NCBI GenBank assembly: GCA_021799315.1
Contig: JAJZAR010000068.1
Location: 1-7,634 of the forward strand
Direction: 5' to 3'
DNA: 7,634 nt
Source of the DNA: Thermoplasmata archaeon
GTDB taxonomy: Archaea > Thermoplasmatota > Thermoplasmata > Thermoplasmatales > Thermoplasmataceae
Made by a program: the position numbers and the translations under genes. The stretch's first letter is position 1. Every line of letters begins with the position of its first letter. Positions 1 to 5,993 of the stretch are shown here, one piece after another. The notes below the pieces were generated by a model. It saw nothing but the letters and a program-made list of their open reading frames with translations, searched no databases and was not told where the DNA came from.

Positions 1-70
1 GCAAGTCATTATACCATTTCCATTAAAGATGCAAACAATAAATTTTGAACTAAGCCGCAGGTGCCATTAA

Positions 71-81
71 TCCGCTTTTTT
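71..81 (+). terminator. Possible oligo-T terminator of an upstream gene
   Basis: A run of six T (76-81) follows a short GC-containing stretch (CCGC). Euryarchaeal RNA polymerase can terminate at oligo-T tracts without a strong hairpin. The site lies just before the scpB promoter, where the end of an upstream plus-strand transcript would be expected. No gene upstream can be identified, so this is only suggestive. Confidence 0.25.
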
Positions 82-100
82 CAAGAATCAATAAAGAATA

Positions 101-109
101 ATTTTATAT
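101..109 (+). promoter_or_regulatory. TATA box for scpB-purD
   Basis: ATTTTATAT is centred about 24 nt upstream of the GTG codon at 129, close to the -26 spacing of archaeal TATA boxes. It overlaps the ATG at 108. If this box is used, the transcript would begin at or near 129, and ATG 108 could not be the start. No Shine-Dalgarno sequence precedes either codon, which fits a leaderless mRNA. Confidence 0.5.
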
Positions 110-128
110 GTATAACATATGTACCTTT

Positions 129-614
129 GTGAGTCTTGAGCAAAAGATAGAAGCACTCCTTTTTGCGTCAGAGGAACCATTGGGCATTACAGAAATATCA
201 TCTATTCTCTTTGAGCAGGCTAATGAGATAAGAAAATGTGTCAGAAAAATAATAAAAGATTACAATTCCAGAGAAACAAGTTTGCAGATTTCCACTGTTG
301 GTAAAAAATACAAAATGACAATTAAGCCTGATTTCCAGGATGTCGTTTTCCCCGTAGCAAAGCCGGAATTTACCCCGGACGAACTTAAAGCGCTAACTAT
401 CATATTTAACAGTAAAAAATCCATGAGAGGAGAGGTAACCGAAAAGCTTCATGATCGTACAGATTCGGTTATTCGCGAACTCAAAAAGAGGGGGATGATA
501 AAATCTGAGAAGTACAGAAACACGGAAGTTTATTCCCTTTCACCAAAATTTTATAAATATTTTGACGTGGAAAAGAAGAAATTGAAAATACAGCAAAACA
601 CGGAGGATGTGTGA
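129..614 (+). CDS. scpB: ScpB-like segregation and condensation protein
   Basis: Predicted kleisin-associated winged-helix protein. ScpB works with ScpA and SMC to compact and segregate the chromosome in the cytoplasm. The start reads V-S-L-E-Q-K-I-E-A-L-L-F-A-S-E-E-P-L, matching the typical ScpB opening (IEALLFASxEPL, helix 1 of the first winged-helix domain). The second half contains a further winged-helix-like segment (FTPDELKALTIIF ... VIRELKKRGMI ... YSLSPKFYKYF), as expected for the second ScpB domain. The C-terminus is Lys-rich. At 161 residues it is slightly shorter than many bacterial ScpB proteins. I chose GTG 129 because it lies about 24 nt from a TATA box and matches the family start; the alternative ATG 108 would add MYNICTF. 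purD follows after 6 nt, so the two are probably co-transcribed. scpA, often the upstream neighbour, is not in the window. Confidence 0.8.
   Translation: MSLEQKIEALLFASEEPLGITEISSILFEQANEIRKCVRKIIKDYNSRETSLQISTVGKKYKMTIKPDFQDVVFPVAKPEFTPDELKALTIIFNSKKSMRGEVTEKLHDRTDSVIRELKKRGMIKSEKYRNTEVYSLSPKFYKYFDVEKKKLKIQQNTEDV
602..606 (+). promoter_or_regulatory. Shine-Dalgarno site for purD
   Basis: GGAGG lies inside the last codons of scpB, 14 nt before the TTG at 621. The spacing is long, but no other in-frame start is possible: tandem in-frame stops TGA (612-614) and TAA (615-617) block the frame upstream. The site therefore supports the TTG start and translation as the second gene of the unit. Confidence 0.5.
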
Positions 615-620
615 TAAAAA

Positions 621-1931
621 TTGACATATAAAATTGTACTGGTTGGCGGTGGAGGACGTGAAGATGCTCTTGCTAGAAAACTCTTCGAGGATGGTGCTGA
701 AATAGTCAGCATTATGCCAAACGATAACCCATCCATACGCAGTTTAAGCAGTGAAACACTTGTTACCCAGTCTATGAACACGGATCTGCTGGTCAACTAT
801 ATCAAGGATAAGAAGCCAGATCTGGTATTTGTTGGACCCGATGGGTACCTTGAAACTAATCTTGTTGATAAACTTCTTATGACAAAGATCAAGATAGCCA
901 GCCCTTCATCAGAAGCTTTCAAGATTGAAAGCTCAAAGATTTTTATGCGTCAACTAATGCGAAGGTATGGGATACAGGGAAATTTAAAATACGACGTTAT
1001 AGACGATCAATACAATGCAAAGACGTTACTAATGGATACGGAAAGGGAATTTGCAATCAAACCGGTTGGCCTTACTGGTGGGAAGGGCGTTAAACTGACA
1101 AATTTACACTTTGGTAACAGAGCAGACGCAATAAATTATGCCAATGAAATTATCAGAAGAGATAAGAGGGTGCTGATTGAGGAAGCAGTATTCGGAGAGG
1201 AATTCTCCATGCAGTTATTCTCAGATGGAAGTGATGTACTGTTTGCACCCATAGCACAGGATTTCAAACGACTGGAAGAGAGAGATCAGGGGCCAAACAC
1301 CGGAGGAATGGGTTCCATAACTGATAAAGACATGAGACTTCCATTCATCACATCATCTAATTATGAGAAGGCAAAACAGATTTCAAGAAAATTTGTAACG
1401 AGCATGTATGATGATGGGCAAATGTTCAAAGGTGTCATGTACGTTCAGTTCATGCAAACACCCTCTGAACTCAAGGTTATAGAGGTGAATGGCAGACTTG
1501 GAGATCCAGAGGGCATGAATATACTGACTCTCATGAGCGGTGACTCCGTCGATCTTCTCTTTCGTATTGCGAATGCAGAAATTTCCGGAGCGAAGATTAA
1601 TTTCAGGAAAAATGCAACTACCCTAAAATATCTGGTTCCCCCAGGATATGGTACCGATCCAGTTCCAGGAAACCTTACAGTGAATCTCGCAGGGCTTCCA
1701 GAACATGTGAAGATATATTACTCCTCTGTAAATGGAACCCTGGCAGATGTTCAGATGACAAAATCGAGAGGACTGGCAATTCTCGCCGAAGGAGAAAGTA
1801 TTGAGGAAGCTTCCGACACTGTTGAAAAGAATCTGTGGAGAGTTGGAGGGAAATTCAAGATGCGCCATGACATTGGAACTTCAGAAATGCTACAGAAAAA
1901 AAGAGAAGCGGTCAAAAATTTGAAAAATTGA
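621..1931 (+). CDS. purD: Phosphoribosylamine-glycine ligase (GAR synthetase)
   Basis: Catalyses ATP + 5-phosphoribosylamine + glycine to glycinamide ribonucleotide, the second step of de novo purine synthesis. It is a cytosolic ATP-grasp enzyme. The length of 436 residues is normal for PurD. Visible motifs in order: an N-terminal Rossmann-like glycine loop (residues 9-15, GGGGRED); GPDGYLE (72-78) in the place of GPEAPL; the SSK element (104-106); ATP-grasp lysines in AIKPVGLTGGKGV (145-157); IEEAVFGEEFS (186-196); GPNTGGMGS (224-232); the metal/ATP site EVNGRLGDPE (288-297); and RHDIG (415-419) in the C-terminal domain. It differs from the usual text at two places, GRED for GREH and DFKR for DHKR, but the ATP-grasp core is intact and the enzyme should be active. 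The start is TTG at 621, the first start codon after two tandem stops. It is co-directional with scpB and ends 5 nt from the convergent aSelBL gene. Confidence 0.95.
   Translation: MTYKIVLVGGGGREDALARKLFEDGAEIVSIMPNDNPSIRSLSSETLVTQSMNTDLLVNYIKDKKPDLVFVGPDGYLETNLVDKLLMTKIKIASPSSEAFKIESSKIFMRQLMRRYGIQGNLKYDVIDDQYNAKTLLMDTEREFAIKPVGLTGGKGVKLTNLHFGNRADAINYANEIIRRDKRVLIEEAVFGEEFSMQLFSDGSDVLFAPIAQDFKRLEERDQGPNTGGMGSITDKDMRLPFITSSNYEKAKQISRKFVTSMYDDGQMFKGVMYVQFMQTPSELKVIEVNGRLGDPEGMNILTLMSGDSVDLLFRIANAEISGAKINFRKNATTLKYLVPPGYGTDPVPGNLTVNLAGLPEHVKIYYSSVNGTLADVQMTKSRGLAILAEGESIEEASDTVEKNLWRVGGKFKMRHDIGTSEMLQKKREAVKNLKN
1896..1927 (-). terminator. Tandem oligo-T terminator of the asnS-hem operon
   Basis: On the minus strand, downstream of the aSelBL stop, three T-tracts occur in succession: T5 (1923-1927), T5 (1914-1918) and T7 (1896-1902). 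Oligo-T tracts are the known intrinsic terminators of euryarchaea. They lie within the 3' end of purD on the opposite strand, where they encode a Lys-rich tail. Confidence 0.4.
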
Positions 1932-1936
1932 ACAGG

Positions 1937-2839
1937 TTACTTTACTATAATTTTTCCAACTATTCTGGGCTTTGAATTGGGTCTGACAAGAATGTATTCC
2001 TTTCTTGGAAGGATGGCTTTGTCCATTTTAATTACACCTTCCTCCATAACTCCTCTTGAATATATGAAGTCACCCGCAACAAAAACTTCTCCATCCTTTC
2101 GCAGGTCTGCAGGAACAGTGGGATGAAATATGACCTCTCCTGAAATGGAACTGATCGTATCTACTGGCACTTCAGAAAGGAAAGAACCTCTCTGAATGTC
2201 TTCAACTTCAGCATTTTTTAGAGACAATCCCACCCTACTTCCTACATCCGCTTCATTGAAATCCACATCGTTCATCTGAATGGATTTTACCTGTATTCTT
2301 TTCTTTCCTGGGCTCAGGTAGAGCTCCTGATGCTTTGTCAATTTACCTGAAAGCACAAATCCAAGGATCACTGTTCCCACGCTTTTAACCTTGAAAAAGT
2401 GATCTATAATCACAGAGGTCTTCTGATCTGTGCTAGAATGCTCTGGCCAATGCACCTGGTTTATCAGATCCATGGAAGACCCTTCAAATATGGTGTATTC
2501 TGAAAGATTTGAACTCTTCAGAATGGATTTTAAGCGTTCTCTGTCTGTTGTCTGATCAACAGTTATGTACCCTTCACGTTTTCCCATCAGATCAGCACAT
2601 AACAGATTCTCACCAAGGTAACTGTTCAGTACTTTGCCGTTTATGATATTTACATGACTAAGAGTCATAGCATCAGTCATGGATGAGATTTTATCAGGAT
2701 ATCTGGAAGGCATGAACACTGTGAGATTGCCTCTGTCCTCCTTTCTCCCATAGATCATAATGTCACTTTCAGTGTGCATTTTCGCAATTCCTTTTATAAA
2801 TGATTCATCCTCATAGGCATACATTCTAAGATTTGACAT
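1937..2839 (-). CDS. SelB-like translation-factor paralogue lacking a functional GTPase domain (aSelBL family)
   Basis: Residues ~141-222 are a clear EF-Tu/SelB domain 2 beta-barrel: FKVKSVGTVILGFVLSG, ELYLSPGKKRIQVKSIQM, and GSRVGLSLKNAEVEDIQRG. Residues ~228-300 fit domain 3. The first ~135 residues occupy the place of the G domain but contain no P-loop (GHVDHGK[ST]), no DCPGH and no NKxD. This matches the archaeal SelB-like family (aSelBL, once proposed as EF-Pyl), which lacks the SECIS-binding C-terminal domain, occurs in Thermoplasmatales and shows severe G-domain decay. Aminoacyl-tRNA or ribosome binding is inferred from domains 2 and 3; the actual function is unknown. I chose ATG 2839 because GGAGG (2846-2850) lies 6 nt upstream; a TTG two codons earlier lies too close to that site. 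The gene overlaps hemH by 14 nt and is the last gene of the operon. Family confidence is high for EF-Tu-like and good for aSelBL. Confidence 0.85.
   Translation of the reverse strand: MSNLRMYAYEDESFIKGIAKMHTESDIMIYGRKEDRGNLTVFMPSRYPDKISSMTDAMTLSHVNIINGKVLNSYLGENLLCADLMGKREGYITVDQTTDRERLKSILKSSNLSEYTIFEGSSMDLINQVHWPEHSSTDQKTSVIIDHFFKVKSVGTVILGFVLSGKLTKHQELYLSPGKKRIQVKSIQMNDVDFNEADVGSRVGLSLKNAEVEDIQRGSFLSEVPVDTISSISGEVIFHPTVPADLRKDGEVFVAGDFIYSRGVMEEGVIKMDKAILPRKEYILVRPNSKPRIVGKIIVK
1946..1955 (+). terminator. Possible oligo-T terminator of scpB-purD
   Basis: ATAATTTTT, a T5 run beginning 20 nt after the purD stop and lying inside the 3' end of the convergent aSelBL gene. It is a weak signal, placed where a terminator is needed. 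Confidence 0.25.
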
Positions 2840-3713
2840 TTTCAACCTCCGTTATACACTCCCTAATAGCCTTCACCATATAATCACTGTCATTTGGCAT
2901 TTTTGCTCTTTGATAATCAATCCCTGCCGCTCTGACCTTGTTCCCAAATAAGGTGTCCAGATCATAGAGCACCTCAAGATGATCATAGAGGAAACCGATC
3001 GGTGCTGTTACTATTCTCTTGAAGCCCTTATCCTTCACCCTGTCTAAGATATCATAAACACTTGGCGTCAGCCATATTTTCCCATATGTTCCCCTACTCT
3101 GGAACCCTAGATCATAGGATGCTGCACCCGATCGCTTTGCAATCTCAGATGTCCATTCCCTGAGTATATCCACATATTTTCGTTCCTGTTCCTCTGTGTA
3201 TGGTAAACTGTGCGCGGTGAAAAGCAGAAAGTCGCCTTCTCTAAGTTCGTTCTTTATGGACTCTACCCAGAAGTCAGTCAGGGAAGGTGCCTGTGTCATC
3301 CCGTTTATTGAAAACTTTTTTCCGCCCATCCTTCTTTCCGCCCAGTGTTTATTTACGCTTTCGATGTAACTATTCTGAACGCTTGTATTGGTCACTGGAA
3401 ACAGAGGCAGGACATACGTTTTATCATAATTGCCTTCTTTGATTTTTTCCATCGCCCAACCAATGCCAGGTTTCCAGTGCTTAAATGCCAAAATGGGCTC
3501 ACAATCGACAATTTCCCTTTTGACCCTTTCCATCAGTTGATCCAGAATTTTGTTAGAAGGTGACTTATAACCGAAGGCTTTGTATTTATTTTCAGTCTCC
3601 TCTACGGAGAATGCAGGGGGCTGTCTTCCTCCGAACACATCTGTTAAATATTCCATAATATCTTCTTTACGCTCTGGACTTCCATAAGCCATTAACAATA
3701 ATGCATTTTTCAT
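2826..3713 (-). CDS. hemH: Ferrochelatase, coproporphyrin-type (CpfC/HemH)
   Basis: Inserts Fe2+ into a porphyrin ring at the end of haem synthesis. The length of 295 residues is close to the ~310 of the Bacillus enzyme. The opening ALLLMAYGSPERKEDI matches the monoderm type (MAYGTP); Tyr10 corresponds to B. subtilis Tyr13. The catalytic His is His168 in FTAHSLP and the metal-site Glu is Glu247 in DHLEVLYD. Between them lie SYDLGFQSRG (199-208) and WLTPSV (214-219), which parallel the Bacillus WQSEGNTPDPWLGPDV region. There are only two Cys (71 and 286), so no [2Fe-2S] cluster, and no membrane extension. I infer that the substrate is coproporphyrin III rather than protoporphyrin IX, because monoderm-type enzymes use it; the window does not contain the ChdC (HemQ) or CgoX (HemY) partners that would settle this. 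The start codon ATG overlaps the hemE stop by 1 nt (TAATG) and has a strong GAGGTGA site. Confidence 0.93.
   Translation of the reverse strand: MKNALLLMAYGSPERKEDIMEYLTDVFGGRQPPAFSVEETENKYKAFGYKSPSNKILDQLMERVKREIVDCEPILAFKHWKPGIGWAMEKIKEGNYDKTYVLPLFPVTNTSVQNSYIESVNKHWAERRMGGKKFSINGMTQAPSLTDFWVESIKNELREGDFLLFTAHSLPYTEEQERKYVDILREWTSEIAKRSGAASYDLGFQSRGTYGKIWLTPSVYDILDRVKDKGFKRIVTAPIGFLYDHLEVLYDLDTLFGNKVRAAGIDYQRAKMPNDSDYMVKAIRECITEVENVKS
2846..2850 (-). promoter_or_regulatory. Shine-Dalgarno site for aSelBL
   Basis: GGAGG inside the final codons of hemH, exactly 6 nt before ATG 2839. It decides the start in favour of ATG over the in-frame TTG at 2845, which it would directly abut. Confidence 0.75.
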
Positions 3714-4696
3714 TATTCACCTCTTAATTTTTCTGTGATCTCTCTTAAGGCATTCTCATCCGTACCGGGTAAAACACCATGCCCCAGATTAAATATATAT
3801 CTCTTGCAATCTTTCATGCTTTTGATTATGCGTCTTGATCGTTCAAGCGCCTTTTCAGGATTGCTTTCGAGCAGGAGAGGATCAAGATTGCCCTGAAAGC
3901 CCATTTCTGGAAAGTTCTCGAATACGTGATTCAATGAGACTTTCCAGTCTAAACTCAGGAAATCAGAGCCAGCATGTGTTAGCTCTTCAATCATGCCAGA
4001 AGTTTCAGTGGAAAAATATATGCTCTTTGATTTCTCTTCCCTTGCCGCATCTGTCAGTTTTTTTACATAGTGAGTTAATATAAAATCCACACTTTCCGGA
4101 TCAAGGTTTCCTAACCAACTGTCAAAAATCTGTATGGCTGTTGCTCCAGCGCGAATCTGTTCTCTGATCTCCATTGTTAGAAGCTTCGTTAAATCCTCAA
4201 GAAGGTTCATAAAATCGTAGTCTTCATTCCACAGCAATTTTTTACTCTGTGAAAGTTTAATATCTGGGCCTTTTCCGATGACATAAGATGCCAGCGTAAG
4301 TGGTCCGCCAACAAAACCTATCAAAGGTACATCAGGATGTTCAGTTGAAAACTGTTTAATTGATATGGCACTTGCAGATTCAACCTTATTGTTACCTTCG
4401 CTGGTTTTGACCGGCACAGGACCTTTGTTTTCTACATATTTCACATCGTATCCCAGAGATTCCAATGGAATTGCTATGTCTGAGAATATTATTGCAGCGT
4501 CTACACCCAGATAATGGTATGCATCCCAGGTGAGATCCGATGCTAATTTTGGTGAGTGGCAGATTTCTTCCATGGAATGCGTCTGCCTGATTTGTCTGTA
4601 GGATGTCATATATCTTCCTGCCTGCCGCATGTACCATATGGGAGGTCGATCATGATCTGTGCCATTCAAAGCATCTCTGAAATAATGTGGAATCAA
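3713..4696 (-). CDS. hemE: Uroporphyrinogen III decarboxylase
   Basis: Decarboxylates the four acetate side chains of uroporphyrinogen III to give coproporphyrinogen III; a soluble TIM-barrel homodimer. The length of 327 residues is slightly below the usual ~340-355. Diagnostic sequence: RPPIWYMRQAGRYM (17-30) with Arg24 and Arg28 for substrate carboxylates; the essential Asp73 in IIFSDIAIP; Tyr138 in TLASYVIG; Ser193 in IFDSWLG; QGNLDP (268-273); and His306 in FNLGHGVLPGTD. All residues known to line the active site are present. The start is TTG at 4696, forming a 4-nt TTGA overlap with the asnS stop; an AGGAGA site 8 nt upstream supports it, and the next Met (MRQAGRYM) would delete substrate residues. 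It is the second gene of the operon, directly ahead of hemH, which would use its product after oxidation. Confidence 0.96.
   Translation of the reverse strand: MIPHYFRDALNGTDHDRPPIWYMRQAGRYMTSYRQIRQTHSMEEICHSPKLASDLTWDAYHYLGVDAAIIFSDIAIPLESLGYDVKYVENKGPVPVKTSEGNNKVESASAISIKQFSTEHPDVPLIGFVGGPLTLASYVIGKGPDIKLSQSKKLLWNEDYDFMNLLEDLTKLLTMEIREQIRAGATAIQIFDSWLGNLDPESVDFILTHYVKKLTDAAREEKSKSIYFSTETSGMIEELTHAGSDFLSLDWKVSLNHVFENFPEMGFQGNLDPLLLESNPEKALERSRRIIKSMKDCKRYIFNLGHGVLPGTDENALREITEKLRGE
3717..3723 (-). promoter_or_regulatory. Shine-Dalgarno site for hemH
   Basis: GAGGTGA, complementary to the anti-SD sequence at the 3' end of archaeal 16S rRNA, ends 3 nt before ATG 3713. It overlaps the last codons of hemE. 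This indicates translational coupling with reinitiation at the TAATG junction. Confidence 0.7.
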
Positions 4697-5979
4697 GGTT
4701 TTAATCTCCTGATTGTTCTTGGATATGGTATGGCGTTGGTGATTTTATCAAGATGCATGATCCATAAGCAGAGTCGGTCGAGACCCAGACCGAAACCTGA
4801 GTGAGGTATACTTCCGTATTTTCTTAGATCCAGATACCAATAATAATCCTCTTCCTTTAGGCCTGATTCTTTCATTCTTTCAAGGAGGAGATTGAGGTCC
4901 CATATCCTCTCACCGCCTCCAAGGACCTCGCCGTAACCTTCTGGTGCAAGGAGATCATGACACAGTATTTCCTTTGGGTTGGATGGATCGGGTTGATGAT
5001 AAAATGTTTTCAGAGAAGCTGGAAAATGTGTAACAAATATGGGTGTCTTAAAATTTGACATGATCTGCCTTTCCTCATCTGCACCAAGGTCATCACCGTA
5101 CTTCAGGGGCATTCCATAGGACGCCGAATTCTTGATGAGGTCTGAATATCTCATTCTTGTGAATGGCTTAAGGCTCTCTTTGAGGGCATCAATATCTCTA
5201 TTCAGAATATGGAGCTCTGCCTCGTTTTTCTCAATAACGCTGGATATAATATAATGTATAAGTTTTTCCTCGACATCCATCATACCCTCATTGTTTATCC
5301 ATGCCATCTCACCCTCTGCATGCCAGTATTCTGTCAGATGCCTCCATGTTCTGCTCTTTTCTGCCCTGAAACTTGGAGATACTGTAAATACCTTTTCCAG
5401 TGAAAAAATGAAGGTTTCCAGATAAAATTGCGAGCTCTGAGTGAGATAGGCTTCATCGCCAAAGAAAGGAACCTTGAATAGAGTTGCTCCACCTTCTGTT
5501 GCTGTCGAAACCATCAACGGTGGCTGAACATCGTAAAAACCCTCCTTTAGAAGAAACTCTCTGAAAGCGGTGAAAACAGTTGATCTGATCTTGAGTATGG
5601 CATTGAATTCCCTGCTCCTTATCCATAGATGTCTGTTGTCGAGCTCAAAATCTTCAGAAATATCCTTGGAAACCGGAAAGCTGTCATTTCTCTGGAAAAT
5701 ATGAAAATCTGTGATTCTCAACTCGTAACCAGTTGGAGCCCTTTCGTCCTTGGAAACCTTACCTGTGACAGAAATGCTGCTTTCTATGGTCAGGGATGAA
5801 AATTCTTTAAATTTTTCCTCTGCAATATCTTCCTTTCTCGCAACACACTGGATTATGTTTGTTGCGTCTCTGAGAACCATAAATGAGAGTTTGCCCGAAG
5901 ATCTTATTCTGTATACCCAGCCTCTTAGAGCTACCTCATCAGAGGGTGGATTCTCAAGAATATCCTGTATGGAAAACAT
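4693..5979 (-). CDS. asnS: Asparaginyl-tRNA synthetase (archaeal type)
   Basis: Charges tRNA(Asn) with asparagine. It is a class IIb synthetase of 428 residues. An N-terminal OB-fold anticodon-binding domain spans ~16-95 (VALRGWVYRIRSSGKLSFMVLRD ... SVTGKV). The catalytic domain has motif 1 around 131-153 (GFYDVQPPLM), motif 2 at 203-224 (SFRAEKSRTWRHLTEYWHAEGE) and motif 3 at 395-405 (GFGLGLDRLCL). AsnRS is preferred over AspRS because of EYWHAEGE, EVLGGGERIWD (351-361), YWYLDLRKYGSIPHSGFG (380-397) and the final PYPRTIRRLKP. The OB-fold rules out the archaeal asparagine synthetase paralogue derived from AspRS/AsnRS, which lacks it. No Shine-Dalgarno precedes ATG 5979; a TATA box centred 26-27 nt upstream indicates a leaderless message. 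It is the first gene of the asnS-hemE-hemH-aSelBL operon. Confidence 0.94.
   Translation of the reverse strand: MFSIQDILENPPSDEVALRGWVYRIRSSGKLSFMVLRDATNIIQCVARKEDIAEEKFKEFSSLTIESSISVTGKVSKDERAPTGYELRITDFHIFQRNDSFPVSKDISEDFELDNRHLWIRSREFNAILKIRSTVFTAFREFLLKEGFYDVQPPLMVSTATEGGATLFKVPFFGDEAYLTQSSQFYLETFIFSLEKVFTVSPSFRAEKSRTWRHLTEYWHAEGEMAWINNEGMMDVEEKLIHYIISSVIEKNEAELHILNRDIDALKESLKPFTRMRYSDLIKNSASYGMPLKYGDDLGADEERQIMSNFKTPIFVTHFPASLKTFYHQPDPSNPKEILCHDLLAPEGYGEVLGGGERIWDLNLLLERMKESGLKEEDYYWYLDLRKYGSIPHSGFGLGLDRLCLWIMHLDKITNAIPYPRTIRRLKP
4705..4710 (-). promoter_or_regulatory. Shine-Dalgarno site for hemE
   Basis: AGGAGA lies 8 nt before the TTG at 4696, within the last codons of asnS. It is the main support for a non-ATG start of hemE. 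Confidence 0.65.
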
Positions 5980-5993
5980 GATTCGGGATGTGT

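Noticed and set aside
1..48. Possible C-terminal tail of an upstream plus-strand gene (15 codons ending in TGA, reading ...TISIKDANNKF).
   Set aside because: Too short to recognise; other frames are also briefly open, and nothing supports this frame over them.
1..107. tRNA or other structured RNA gene before scpB.
   Set aside because: No T-loop GTTCRA, acceptor pairing or cloverleaf could be traced on either strand.
2586..2597. DLMG in the aSelBL protein as a remnant of the GTPase DxxG motif.
   Set aside because: It lies far from the expected spacing to any P-loop, lacks the following His, and sits in a segment that aligns better with the region after G3; most likely a coincidence.
4392..4804. 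Open frames on both strands around the hemE/asnS junction (a minus-strand 81-codon frame and a plus-strand 82-codon frame).
   Set aside because: They overlap the HemE active-site segment or the AsnRS C-terminus, whose motifs fix the true frames.
4693..5979. AspRS or the archaeal AspRS-derived asparagine synthetase instead of AsnRS.
   Set aside because: The N-terminal OB-fold is present, excluding the synthetase paralogue, and the EYWHAEGE and WYLDLRKYGSIPHSGFG motifs are of AsnRS type.
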